Source: Gammaproteobacteria bacterium
GTDB taxonomy: Bacteria; Pseudomonadota; Gammaproteobacteria; Thiohalomonadales; Thiohalomonadaceae
Direction: 5' to 3'
Length of the DNA: 64,000 nucleotides
Assembly (NCBI GenBank): GCA_023228645.1
Contig: JALOAT010000004.1
Location: forward strand, 62,001-126,000
Shown here: one piece after another, positions 8,248 through 16,505 of the stretch
How the letters are laid out: every line of letters starts with the position of its first letter
How positions within the stretch are numbered: position 1 is the stretch's first letter
Position numbers and translations under genes: made by a program
The notes under the pieces: model-generated
Databases searched by the model: none
Seen by the model: only the letters and a program-made list of their open reading frames with translations
Told to the model about the DNA's origin: nothing

Positions 8248-10959
8248 ATGGTAAGTCTGTTGCTGAACAAGATTTTCGGCAGCCGTAACGAGCGGATCGT
8301 AAAACGGCTTGGCAAGACGGTCGCACAAATCAATGCGCTCGAACCGGCGATGCAGGCGCTTTCGGACGAAGCCCTGGGCGCCAAGACCGTCGAATTCCGC
8401 GACAGGCTGGCAGCCGGGACCGCCCTCGACGAGCTGCTGCCCGAGGCCTTTGCCGTGGTGCGCGAGGCCAGTCGCCGCGTGCTCGGCATGCGTCACTACG
8501 ACGTTCAGCTCATCGGTGGCATGGTCCTCAACAGCGGAAAAATCGCTGAAATGCGCACCGGCGAAGGCAAAACGCTGGTTGCCACCCTCGCTGCCTACCT
8601 AAACGCGCTGCCCGGTAAGGGCGTACACGTCATTACCGTGAACGATTACCTGGCACGCCGAGACTCCCAGTGGATGGGGCGCCTGTACAACTTCCTCGGC
8701 CTCACGGTTGGGGTGGCAGTGGCCGGGATGGATTCCGCCGCCAAGCGCGAAGCCTATGCCGCGGACATCACCTACGGAACGAACAATGAGTTCGGGTTCG
8801 ATTATCTGCGCGACAACATGGCCTTCACGCTCGCCGAAAAGGTCCAGCGCGAACTCAACTACACCATCATCGACGAGGTGGACTCGATCCTTATCGATGA
8901 GGCGCGCACGCCACTCATCATTTCCGGCCCGGCGGAAGACAGCTCGGATCTGTATCAGCGCATCAACACGCTCATCCCGAATCTGCAGAAGCAGGAATCG
9001 GAAGAGACGCCCGGTGACTACACGGTCGACGAGAAGGCCAAGCAGGTATACCTGACCGAGCAAGGCCATCAGCATGTGGAAGATCTGCTGCTGGAAACCG
9101 GCATTCTGCGCGAAGGCGAGAGCCTGTACGATGCCGCCAACATCGGCCTGATGCACCACTTGAATGCTGCGCTGCGCGCCCACGTGCTGTACCACCGCGA
9201 TGTGGAGTACATCGTACGGAACGATGAAATCGTCATCGTGGACGAATTCACGGGCCGCACCATGCCTGGCCGGCGCTGGTCCGACGGACTACATCAGGCA
9301 GTGGAGGCGAAGGAAGGCGTAAAGATCCAGAGCGAGAACCAGACCCTCGCCTCGATCACCTTCCAGAACTATTTCCGCCTGTATAACAAGCTAGCCGGCA
9401 TGACCGGTACCGCGGACACGGAAGCCTTCGAATTCCAGCAGATCTACGGCCTGGAAGTGGTGGTGATTCCCACCAACAAGCCGATGATCCGCAACGACAT
9501 GGGCGATCTCGTGTACCTCACGGCGCGCGAGAAGTTCGATGCCGTCATCGAAGACATCAAGGATTGCACAAAGCGCGGCCAGCCCGTGTTGGTGGGCACC
9601 ACGTCCATCGAGATCTCCGAGTACCTTGCCAAGCTGTTGAAGAAGGAGGGCATCAAGCACGAGGTGCTGAATGCCAAGCAGCATGAGCGCGAGGCAGACA
9701 TCGTTGCCCAGGCTGGCCGTCCCGGAGCCGTGACCATTGCGACGAACATGGCCGGCCGAGGCACTGACATCGTCCTGGGTGGCAATCCCGATGCGGAAAT
9801 CGCCGCCCTGGGCGACGTGGATGCGGACACCGCGCAAGGGGTTCGTGACGAGTGGCGCCAGCGCCACGATCAGGTTCTCGCCGCAGGCGGTTTGCACATC
9901 ATCGGTACCGAACGTCACGAGTCGCGCCGCGTCGACAATCAGCTGCGCGGCCGTGCCGGTCGTCAGGGCGATCCGGGTTCGAGCCGTTTCTATCTGTCGC
10001 TCGAAGACAGCCTCATGCGTATCTTCGCCTCCGATCGCGTCGCAGGTCTGATGCAGCGCCTGGGCATGCAGGAAGGCGAGGCCATTGAGCATCCCTGGGT
10101 GACCAGGGCCATCGAGAACGCCCAGCGCAAGGTGGAAGGCCACAACTTCGACATCCGCAAGCAGTTGCTCGAGTACGACGACGTCGCGAACGATCAGCGC
10201 AAGGTCATCTACGAGCAGCGCAACGAGCTCATGGCCGCGGAGGATATCTCCGAAACCATCGCTGCCATTCGCGAGGATGTGCTGAACGACCTCATCGACC
10301 AGTACATCCCGCGGCAGAGCCTGGAGGAGCAGTGGGATATTGCCGGGCTCACCGAGGCGCTGGATCGGGAATTCGGTCTGCGTCTGGATGTCCAGGGCTG
10401 GCTCGATACCGATCACGACCTGCACGAGGAGACGCTGCGTGAGCGCGTTCTGGAGGAGATGGTGCAGGTGGCAAAGCAGAAAGAGGACATGGCCGGTACG
10501 GCGGTGATGCGCCATTTCGAAAAGGCCGTGATGTTGCAGGTGCTCGACGGCCTCTGGAAAGAGCATCTTGCTGCCATGGACTATCTGCGCCAGGGTATTC
10601 ATCTGCGCGGTTACGCGCAGAAGAACCCAAAGCAGGAGTACAAGCGTGAGGCGTTCGTGCTGTTCGGGCAGCTCCTGGAGCGTATCAAGCATGACGTGAT
10701 CGCCTTGGTGTCGCGCGTTCAGGTCCGAGCACCCGAGGACGTCGAGGCGGTCGAGGAACAGCGTCGCGCGGCGGCGCCGGTGCAGTACGAACATGCACCC
10801 GCGGCATCGTTCAACCCGCCGCAGGACGAGCCCGTTTCGGAAGCCGTTGGCGAGGCGCCGCAGCCGTTCGTGCGCGAGGCACGCAAGATCGGTCGCAACG
10901 AACCGTGCCCGTGTGGTTCCGGTAAGAAATTCAAACAGTGCCACGGGCGGCTAGCCTGA
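8248..10959 (+). CDS. secA: Preprotein translocase ATPase SecA
   Basis: SecA is the cytoplasmic/membrane-associated motor ATPase that drives unfolded preproteins through SecYEG. The 903-residue product has Walker A MRTGEGKT (102-109), a DEVDSILIDEARTPL Walker B/DEAD region, helicase motifs including TNMAGRGTDI, and the C-terminal zinc-binding CPCGSGKKFKQCHG that contacts SecB and phospholipids. Length matches E. coli SecA (901). A 173-bp leader separates it from the peptidase gene, with AGGA before the ATG. Its product also exports the pre-secretins and barrel proteins encoded in this window (BamD, GspD, the 55-kb barrel). Confidence 0.99.
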   Translation: MVSLLLNKIFGSRNERIVKRLGKTVAQINALEPAMQALSDEALGAKTVEFRDRLAAGTALDELLPEAFAVVREASRRVLGMRHYDVQLIGGMVLNSGKIAEMRTGEGKTLVATLAAYLNALPGKGVHVITVNDYLARRDSQWMGRLYNFLGLTVGVAVAGMDSAAKREAYAADITYGTNNEFGFDYLRDNMAFTLAEKVQRELNYTIIDEVDSILIDEARTPLIISGPAEDSSDLYQRINTLIPNLQKQESEETPGDYTVDEKAKQVYLTEQGHQHVEDLLLETGILREGESLYDAANIGLMHHLNAALRAHVLYHRDVEYIVRNDEIVIVDEFTGRTMPGRRWSDGLHQAVEAKEGVKIQSENQTLASITFQNYFRLYNKLAGMTGTADTEAFEFQQIYGLEVVVIPTNKPMIRNDMGDLVYLTAREKFDAVIEDIKDCTKRGQPVLVGTTSIEISEYLAKLLKKEGIKHEVLNAKQHEREADIVAQAGRPGAVTIATNMAGRGTDIVLGGNPDAEIAALGDVDADTAQGVRDEWRQRHDQVLAAGGLHIIGTERHESRRVDNQLRGRAGRQGDPGSSRFYLSLEDSLMRIFASDRVAGLMQRLGMQEGEAIEHPWVTRAIENAQRKVEGHNFDIRKQLLEYDDVANDQRKVIYEQRNELMAAEDISETIAAIREDVLNDLIDQYIPRQSLEEQWDIAGLTEALDREFGLRLDVQGWLDTDHDLHEETLRERVLEEMVQVAKQKEDMAGTAVMRHFEKAVMLQVLDGLWKEHLAAMDYLRQGIHLRGYAQKNPKQEYKREAFVLFGQLLERIKHDVIALVSRVQVRAPEDVEAVEEQRRAAAPVQYEHAPAASFNPPQDEPVSEAVGEAPQPFVREARKIGRNEPCPCGSGKKFKQCHGRLA

Positions 10960-10968
10960 ATTTTCCTG

Positions 10969-11000
10969 CGAAGGGCCCGAACGGGCCCTTCGCGATTTTG
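10969..11000 (+). terminator. Rho-independent terminator of secA
   Basis: A perfect 10-bp stem, CGAAGGGCCC with GGGCCCTTCG, closes a GAAC tetraloop (10979-10982). It begins 9 nt after the secA stop and is followed by CGATTTTG. This is the clearest intrinsic terminator in the window and separates secA from argJ. Confidence 0.85.
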
Positions 11001-11018
11001 CTTCCGGGAGTTCGATGC

Positions 11019-12230
11019 ATGGCAGTGGGATTCAAGGGAATTCCTTCGATGGCGCCGGTGCCGGGCTTTCGCATCGGCGTGGCTTCGGCAGGTGTGAAAA
11101 CGCCGGGCCGTCGTGACCTCGTGGTCATGGAACTGGCGCCGCAATCGACCTGTGCCGCCGTCTTCACGCGCAACGCCTTCTGCGCCGCTCCGGTGGTGCT
11201 TTCACGGGAGCACCTGGGCAAGGCCCGCCCCCGTTATCTGCTCGTGAACACCGGCAACGCCAATGCGGGCACGGGTGAGCGCGGCATGACCGATGCGCAG
11301 GCGTGCTGCGCCGCGCTGGCCCGGGTAGCCGGCTGCACCGCAGCAGAGGTGCTGCCGTTCTCCACGGGCGTCATCGGTGAGCCGTTGCCGGTGGCGAAGA
11401 TCATGGCTGCACTTCCCGACGCCGTTGCCGCACTGGCGGGGGAGGCGTGGGAGGCCGCAGCGCAGGGCATCATGACCACGGATACGGTTCCCAAGGGGGC
11501 GTCGCGCCAGCTGGTCATCGAAGGCAAGACCGTGACCATCACCGGCATCGCCAAGGGCGCCGGCATGATCCGCCCCGATATGGCGACCATGCTGGCCTTT
11601 GTTGCCACCGATGCAGCGGTGTCCCGGGAGCGGTTGCAGGCATGCCTGGAGTCGGCGGTAAACCGATCGTTCAACCGCATCACCGTAGACGGCGACACCT
11701 CCACCAACGATTCATGCATCCTGGCGGCGACCGGCGCAAGCGGCGTGCAGATCGGCGAGGGCCCTGCATGGTCTGCGTTCGCAGAGGCCGTCGCCGAGAT
11801 CTGCGAGGAACTTGCGCAGGCCATCGTGCGCGATGGCGAGGGCGCCACCAAGTTCATCACCGTCGATGTGAGCGGCGGCCGAGACAGCGGCGAATGCCTC
11901 GATGCGGCCTATGCCGTGGCCCAGTCGCCGCTGGTGAAGACGGCGGCGTTTGCCAGCGATCCCAACTGGGGACGCATTTTGGCAGCCGTTGGCCGCGCGG
12001 GCATCGCCGACCTGGATCTGAATGCGGTGACTATCCACCTGGGAGACGTCTGCATCGTGCGCAACGGTGGCCGCGCCGAAGACTACGAAGAGGCACGCGG
12101 CGCGGCTGTCATGAAGCAGGAGGAGATCACCATTCGCATCGACCTCGCCCGCGGCAGCGTGCGCGAACGGGTCTGGACCTGCGACTTCTCCTACGACTAT
12201 GTGCGCATCAACGCGGAATACCGCACCTGA
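11019..12230 (+). CDS. argJ: Bifunctional glutamate N-acetyltransferase / amino-acid acetyltransferase
   Basis: ArgJ transfers the acetyl group from N-acetylornithine to glutamate in the cyclic arginine pathway (and often also uses acetyl-CoA). The 403-residue precursor is expected to self-cleave at Ala189-Thr190 within KGAGMIRPDMATML, which is present and intact. Further family motifs are NTGNANAGTGERG and DGDTSTNDS. The open frame extends upstream into the secA terminator. ATG 11019, behind CGGGAG, was chosen because it starts the family's usual MAVGF.KGI N-terminus. argJ next to secA is a recurrent gammaproteobacterial arrangement, often followed by a Nudix gene as here. Confidence 0.96.
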   Translation: MAVGFKGIPSMAPVPGFRIGVASAGVKTPGRRDLVVMELAPQSTCAAVFTRNAFCAAPVVLSREHLGKARPRYLLVNTGNANAGTGERGMTDAQACCAALARVAGCTAAEVLPFSTGVIGEPLPVAKIMAALPDAVAALAGEAWEAAAQGIMTTDTVPKGASRQLVIEGKTVTITGIAKGAGMIRPDMATMLAFVATDAAVSRERLQACLESAVNRSFNRITVDGDTSTNDSCILAATGASGVQIGEGPAWSAFAEAVAEICEELAQAIVRDGEGATKFITVDVSGGRDSGECLDAAYAVAQSPLVKTAAFASDPNWGRILAAVGRAGIADLDLNAVTIHLGDVCIVRNGGRAEDYEEARGAAVMKQEEITIRIDLARGSVRERVWTCDFSYDYVRINAEYRT

Positions 12231-12245
12231 GTCTGGCTCGATTTC

Positions 12246-12408
12246 ATGGGCGAAACGCGGAGGGCGCGGAGGCGCGGAGGCGCGGGGACCGCGGAGAGAA
12301 AGTGCAATTTGCCTCTGGCAAGCCTGTAGTAATCCAGCCCATGGCGAGTACTTCCGGGTTTCTCCGCGTGCTCCGCGCCTCCGCGCCCTCCGCGTTTTGG
12401 GCCCATTG
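12246..12408 (+). repeat. Inverted repeat of CGCGGAG units (family A, copy 1)
   Basis: The left arm (about 12246-12300) consists of consecutive 7-8 nt units such as GCGCGGAG, and the right arm (about 12356-12408) is its approximate reverse complement built of CTCCGCG units. The loop is about 55 nt. It fills the argJ-Nudix gap and ends only a few bases before the downstream ATG at 12415. A second copy lies at 31430-31568. Confidence 0.85.
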
Positions 12409-12414
12409 ATTACT

Positions 12415-13389
12415 ATGACTGACTTGACCGATGAGCAAGGCTGGCTGCACGTGGCCGCAGCGGTGATTCGCGATGGCGCCGGGCGCGTGCTGATTGCCGA
12501 GCGGCCGGCGCATTTGCACCAGGGCGGGTTGTGGGAGTTCCCCGGCGGAAAGGTGGAATCCGGCGAGGACGTGCAGGTGGCGCTCGGTCGGGAGCTCAAT
12601 GAGGAACTGGGTATCGCGGTGCAGGCGTGCACGCCGCTCATCCGCGTGCGGCATCGTTACCCCGACAGGAACGTGCTCCTGGACGTATGGGAAGTCACGG
12701 CGTTCGCCGGCGAGCCGCACGGCCGGGAGGGTCAACCGGTTCGCTGGGTAGACGGTGAATCGCTGACAGATTTCCGTTTTCCAGCCGCCAACACACCCGT
12801 CGTGACGGCCGCACGGCTGCCCGGCCACTATCTGGTCACCCCCGAACCACAGGATGTGGAATCCGTCCTGCACCACCTCGAAGGCCGCCTGCGCGCGGGC
12901 GTGCGCCTGCTCCAATTACGCAGCAAACGCCTCGACCGCCGAGCCTTCGAGGATTTGGTGCGCCGCGTGGTCCGCCTGGCACACGCCCACGGTGCTCGCG
13001 TACTGCTCAACAGCGAGCCCGAACTGGCCCTGAAGCTCGGCGCCGACGGCGCGCACCTGTCTGCGGCGCGCCTGCACGCCTGTGCGACGCGGCCGCTACC
13101 GACGCATTGCTGGGTTGCCGCCTCCTGCCACGGTGTTGAGGATCTCGTCCAGGCCGAACGGATCGGCGTGGATTTCGTCGTCCTCTCCCCGGTGCAGCCC
13201 ACCGCCAGTCACCCGGGTGCACCGGTGCTCGGCTGGGATGGCTTTCATGCCATCGTCGAGACCACGCGCCTGCCGGTGTTCGCCTTGGGTGGGCTGGTGC
13301 TCGAGGATTTCATGACGGCACGGCGTCAAGGCGCGCAAGGCATTGCCGCGATCCGCGGGCTGTGGGAAGGGGATGAGGTGACGATATGA
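12415..13389 (+). CDS. Nudix (MutT-type) hydrolase fused to a ThiE/TenI-like domain
   Basis: The 324-residue protein has two domains. Residues 1-135 form a Nudix hydrolase with an intact Nudix box (Gly45 to Ile67, including RELNEELG), as in MutT, which removes 8-oxo-dGTP. Residues 145-320 resemble thiamine-phosphate synthase/TenI TIM barrels (RLLQLRSKRLDRRAF, KLGADGAHLSAARL, LGWDGFHAIV, FALGGL). The fusion is a known gammaproteobacterial type; whether the second domain makes thiamine phosphate is unknown. No clear Shine-Dalgarno precedes ATG 12415, which lies just behind a repeat, so expression may rely on upstream transcription. The stop overlaps the next gene (ATGA). Confidence 0.88.
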   Translation: MTDLTDEQGWLHVAAAVIRDGAGRVLIAERPAHLHQGGLWEFPGGKVESGEDVQVALGRELNEELGIAVQACTPLIRVRHRYPDRNVLLDVWEVTAFAGEPHGREGQPVRWVDGESLTDFRFPAANTPVVTAARLPGHYLVTPEPQDVESVLHHLEGRLRAGVRLLQLRSKRLDRRAFEDLVRRVVRLAHAHGARVLLNSEPELALKLGADGAHLSAARLHACATRPLPTHCWVAASCHGVEDLVQAERIGVDFVVLSPVQPTASHPGAPVLGWDGFHAIVETTRLPVFALGGLVLEDFMTARRQGAQGIAAIRGLWEGDEVTI

Positions 13390-13820
13390 GATATGTCCTA
13401 CCGGCGCTGACGCTGCTGATCGTCGCCGGTTGTGGCGGTGGCAATGAAAGCGCCAACTTCACGGAGCTCCACACGGATCCCGCCTGCGACATCACCGCAG
13501 GGCCGTGCGTGGCCACCGGCGACGACGGGCTGCGCATCGAGCTGCAGCTGCCGCCTGCTCCGGTAGCCCTCAAGCCCATCGAGGTGAAAGTGCGCACCGC
13601 CGGCGCGCGTGTCGAGGCACCTGTGCTCGACCTGTCCATGATCGGCATGGACATGGGCGACAACCGCTATCGCCTGCTGGCGCAGGGGGACGATGCCTGG
13701 CGCGCGACCGTCGTGCTCCCCATCTGCATCCAGGACCGTGCCGACTGGAACGCCGACGTGACCTTCAGCGCCCGTGGTGGGCGCTACCGTGCGCGGTTTC
13801 CTTTCAGCACGGGCGGGTAG
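13386..13820 (+). CDS. Small predicted lipoprotein of unknown function
   Basis: The 144-residue product starts with a signal peptide ending in a lipobox (LLIVAGC), so it is probably anchored as a lipoprotein. The mature part contains DLSMIGMDMGDNRYRL, a Met-rich patch, and then ADVTFSARGGRYRARFPF. This recalls FixH/YtkA-like immunoglobulin-type periplasmic domains, some of which handle metals, but the resemblance is weak and no function is assigned. It overlaps the Nudix-ThiE gene by ATGA, so the two are probably co-translated. Cysteines after the lipobox (for example ACDI, GPCV, PICI) may form a disulfide. Confidence 0.7.
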   Translation: MRYVLPALTLLIVAGCGGGNESANFTELHTDPACDITAGPCVATGDDGLRIELQLPPAPVALKPIEVKVRTAGARVEAPVLDLSMIGMDMGDNRYRLLAQGDDAWRATVVLPICIQDRADWNADVTFSARGGRYRARFPFSTGG

Positions 13821-13831
13821 AAGGCAAATAG

Positions 13832-14043
13832 CCAAACACGGGGAACACCGGGGGCTGGTGGTGTGAGCCTTCGGCGCGGTTGCTTGGCTGACGGTATCTG
13901 CTTGGCGGAGCCATAGGTCACGTTGGTGCGTAGCGCCTACGTGTCCTGCGAAACTCTCCTCCTCTACCCTCGGAGGATGTCATAACCTCGTGACCGGGGT
14001 GAATACACCATCCTTACTCCACCCCGTGTCCGCCGTGTTCGCG
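13832..14043 (+). repeat. Degenerate CACGGGG-type inverted repeat (family C, decayed copy)
   Basis: AACACGGGGAACACCGGGGG at about 13835-13854 pairs imperfectly with CCACCCCGTGTCCGCCGTGTTCG at 14019-14041. The 165-nt interior shows no open gene and only traces of internal symmetry (GCGTAGCGCCTACG). It lies between the convergent lipoprotein and yacG genes and resembles the better-preserved copies at 39.3, 41.9 and 45.1 kb. Confidence 0.5.
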
Positions 14044-14050
14044 ATTTTTC

Positions 14051-14230
14051 TCAATCCCGCTCGTCGTCGCGCGCATCAGGGACAGGGGCGGGTTCTCCCG
14101 GGATGGCGTGCCGTTCGGCGGCCCACTCACCCAGGTCGATCAGCTTGCAGCGCTCGCTGCAAAACGGGCGCCAACGCTGTTCAGGCGTCCAAACCACGGA
14201 CTTCCCGCAGGTGGGGCATTTCACTTTCAT
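14051..14230 (-). CDS. yacG: DNA gyrase inhibitor YacG (zinc protein)
   Basis: YacG is a small zinc-finger protein that binds GyrB and inhibits DNA gyrase in E. coli. The 59-residue product has the expected four cysteines, CPTC (5 and 8) and C24-x3-C28 in RPFCSERCKLIDLGEWA, the family signature. The remaining tail is acidic. The ATG at 14230 overlaps the zapD stop (ATGA), so translation is coupled. The coaE-zapD-yacG order matches E. coli. The frame is open further upstream, but that extension is the shadow of zapD. Confidence 0.93.
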   Translation of the reverse strand: MKVKCPTCGKSVVWTPEQRWRPFCSERCKLIDLGEWAAERHAIPGEPAPVPDARDDERD

Positions 14231-14994
14231 AATGCGCAACAGGATAGACGGAACGGTACATCGCCGGTGGCCTGCTGGGGCCGTCCGCCTTCGTTGGGGT
14301 TGAGGAAACGGATGGTGAAGCGGTGCTTTCCGCCGCTGATCTCGGCGTAGTACGGCAACGCCGAGTCGATGGCCACACGAATCAATTGGAAGGGCAGATC
14401 CGCGTCGAGGTTCCGCTGGAAGCCGCCCGCGGTGGCCACTTCGTGGCTTGGGCCGGCCGTGTTGCGCACCAGCTTGAGCAGCAGTTCCACCGCTTGACGG
14501 GTCAGGCGTAATGAATCCAGCCACGCCTGCTGGATTTCGCGGCGCGTGTCGGCGGGGCGGTTCAGCCAGCAATGATAGGCGGGAAGATCGAAATCGCAGG
14601 TGCCGCCAGGAATGGTGCTGCGTTGACGCACGCCGTTGAGGAATTCGCTGTTGCGCAGGTCCTGCCCAAGCGGACCATTGGTGCCGTGCAGGGCGCCGCG
14701 CAATTGCTCAAGATGTTTGAGAATGGTCGCAAGCTGCTGCTGATCGACATCCGGACTCTCGTTCAGCCGGCCGAGTGTGGACAGATGACGTTCCAGTTCC
14801 TTGATGAGTTCGGTTTTCAGATCGGAACGGCTGAGGATGGCCAGGATGTCGAGCAGCGTGACGATGAACAGCCGGCTGTCCCAGGCCGTGGTGCCGGACT
14901 GACAATGCTGCGCCTGGCGGAACAGGAATTCGAGGCGCAAGAGATTGCGCATGCGCTCGTTGAGCGGATGTTCGTAGACGACGAATGGGTGCAC
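14227..14994 (-). CDS. zapD: Cell division protein ZapD
   Basis: ZapD is a cytoplasmic FtsZ-binding protein that cross-links Z-ring filaments. The 255-residue product begins HPFVVYEHPLNERMRNLLRL and contains LNRPADTRREIQQAWLDSL and RFTIRFLNPNEGG, all typical of ZapD (247 aa in E. coli). The frame is open to an ATG at 15096, which would overlap coaE by 65 bp. GTG 14994, preceded by GGAG at 9 nt, fits the family N-terminus better and was chosen. Neighbours coaE and yacG are the conserved ones. It works with the FtsZ encoded 10 kb away. Confidence 0.9.
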   Translation of the reverse strand: MHPFVVYEHPLNERMRNLLRLEFLFRQAQHCQSGTTAWDSRLFIVTLLDILAILSRSDLKTELIKELERHLSTLGRLNESPDVDQQQLATILKHLEQLRGALHGTNGPLGQDLRNSEFLNGVRQRSTIPGGTCDFDLPAYHCWLNRPADTRREIQQAWLDSLRLTRQAVELLLKLVRNTAGPSHEVATAGGFQRNLDADLPFQLIRVAIDSALPYYAEISGGKHRFTIRFLNPNEGGRPQQATGDVPFRLSCCAL

Positions 14995-15031
14995 CGGAGC
15001 AGTCTCCAGGACCGGCGCCTGCGCTTCTCCT

Positions 15032-15631
15032 TCAGCGCTGGCCGGCCAGGCGTAAATAGCGTTGGTGCAATAGTGTAACGCGTTCGCGTAGCGCATTCAG
15101 GTCGCCCTCGTTGCAGAGTACGTCGTCGGCGGCAGCCAGCCGCTCCTCGCGCGATCCCTGTGCAGCGAGGATTCGCATCACATCCTCCGTTTGCATCTGG
15201 TCGCGTGACGCGGTGCGGGCGATTTGTTGCTCCACCGGCGCGTCGATGACCAGCACGCGATCCACCTCGCTCCGCCAGCCTTTTTCCACCAGCAAGGGAA
15301 TGGCGATGATGACATAGGGCGCTGTCAGTCGCCGCACACGATCGCGGATGGCATCGCGAATGAGCGGATGGAGCAGTTCCTCCAGCCGTTGGCGTTCGTC
15401 GGGTGCGGCAAACACCCGTGTACGCAACCAGGCGCGGTCGAGCGTCCCATCGGCACCGATGGCCGCCGCTCCGAAGGCTTGGCGGATCGCCTCGAGGGCC
15501 GGCTGGCCGGGCGCCACCACCTCTCGTGCGATGGCGTCCGCATCGATGACCGGTACGCCTTGTTGCGCGAAAAGACCGCTGGCAGTGGACTTCCCGCTGC
15601 CGATGCCCCCCGTCAAACCGACCCGAAACAC
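15032..15631 (-). CDS. coaE: Dephospho-CoA kinase
   Basis: CoaE performs the last step of coenzyme A synthesis, phosphorylating the 3'-hydroxyl of dephospho-CoA. The 199-residue product has the P-loop GGIGSGKST (8-16), the DADAIAREVVAPGQPAL substrate region and the LID-like DQMQTEDVMRILAAQ. The start is GTG, immediately after the pilD stop, so the gene is read from the pilD-side transcript. Length and motifs match the family throughout. Confidence 0.95.
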   Translation of the reverse strand: MFRVGLTGGIGSGKSTASGLFAQQGVPVIDADAIAREVVAPGQPALEAIRQAFGAAAIGADGTLDRAWLRTRVFAAPDERQRLEELLHPLIRDAIRDRVRRLTAPYVIIAIPLLVEKGWRSEVDRVLVIDAPVEQQIARTASRDQMQTEDVMRILAAQGSREERLAAADDVLCNEGDLNALRERVTLLHQRYLRLAGQR

Positions 15632-16501
15632 CTAACCGATCCAGCCCAGATACAGATCGGTGAGTTCGCCGCCCCACAGCAAGGTCAGCCAGCCTGCGGC
15701 GGCGAGATAGGGTCCGAAGGGGATCGGGATGTTGCGGTCGTGGCCACGCAGCACGATGAGCGTGATGCCGACCACGGCACCGACCAGCGAGGACAACAAG
15801 ATGATGAGCGGCAGCATCTGCCAGCCCAGCCAGGCACCGAGCAGGGCCAGCAGCTTGAAGTCGCCGTAGCCCATGCCTTCCTTGCCGGTCAGCAGGCGAA
15901 ACACGTGATAGACAGACCACAGGCTCAGGTAACCGGCCATGGCGCCGATGAGGGCCGTCGGGGTATCCACGAAAACGCCTTGGAGGCTCAACAACAGTCC
16001 GAGCCACAGGAATGGCAGGGTGATGTCGTCGGGCAGCAGCTGGTGATCGAAATCGATCATGGTGAGGGCGATGAGCGCCCAGGTGAGGAGCATGGCGGCG
16101 AGGGCCTGTAGGCCGAAACCAAAGTGCCAGGCGACGGCCGCAGTGAGCACGGCGGTCAGTGCCTCGATGATGGGATAACGCACGCTGATGGCGCCGCCAC
16201 AGGCCGTACAGCGCCCGCGTTGGAACAAATAACTGACTACCGGAATGTTTTCCCAGGCACGGATGCGGTGTCCGCAGCGCGGGCAGGTAGAGCCGGGCGT
16301 CACCAGGTTGAACGGTGCCTGGGCGATGGCGGTTTCGCCGCCCGACAGCTCGGCGCACTGGTCTTGCCAGGATCGGTTGAGCATGACGGGCAGGCGGTAG
16401 ATCACCACGTTGAGGAAACTGCCGACCAGAAGACCGAGCAGGGCGGTGACCGCCACGAAGACGGGTGGATTTTCCGCGAGCAAAATGATGGCGTCCGGCA
16501 T
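15632..16501 (-). CDS. pilD: Prepilin peptidase / N-methyltransferase
   Basis: PilD is the inner-membrane aspartic protease that cleaves the leader of type IV prepilins and type II pseudopilins and methylates the new N-terminus. The 289-residue product has the cytoplasmic tetracysteine motif (CPRC and CTAC), several membrane helices and the two catalytic aspartates in MIDFDHQLLPDD and GMGYGDFKL. It is the only prepilin peptidase in the window, so it should process GspG, H, I, J and K encoded from 26 to 29 kb. It follows pilC by 4 nt and abuts coaE. Confidence 0.96.
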   Translation of the reverse strand: MPDAIILLAENPPVFVAVTALLGLLVGSFLNVVIYRLPVMLNRSWQDQCAELSGGETAIAQAPFNLVTPGSTCPRCGHRIRAWENIPVVSYLFQRGRCTACGGAISVRYPIIEALTAVLTAAVAWHFGFGLQALAAMLLTWALIALTMIDFDHQLLPDDITLPFLWLGLLLSLQGVFVDTPTALIGAMAGYLSLWSVYHVFRLLTGKEGMGYGDFKLLALLGAWLGWQMLPLIILLSSLVGAVVGITLIVLRGHDRNIPIPFGPYLAAAGWLTLLWGGELTDLYLGWIG

Positions 16502-16505
16502 GCGC

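Noticed and set aside
9970..9995. GGTTCGAGCC, resembling a tRNA T-arm
   Set aside because: It is inside the secA coding sequence with no cloverleaf around it.
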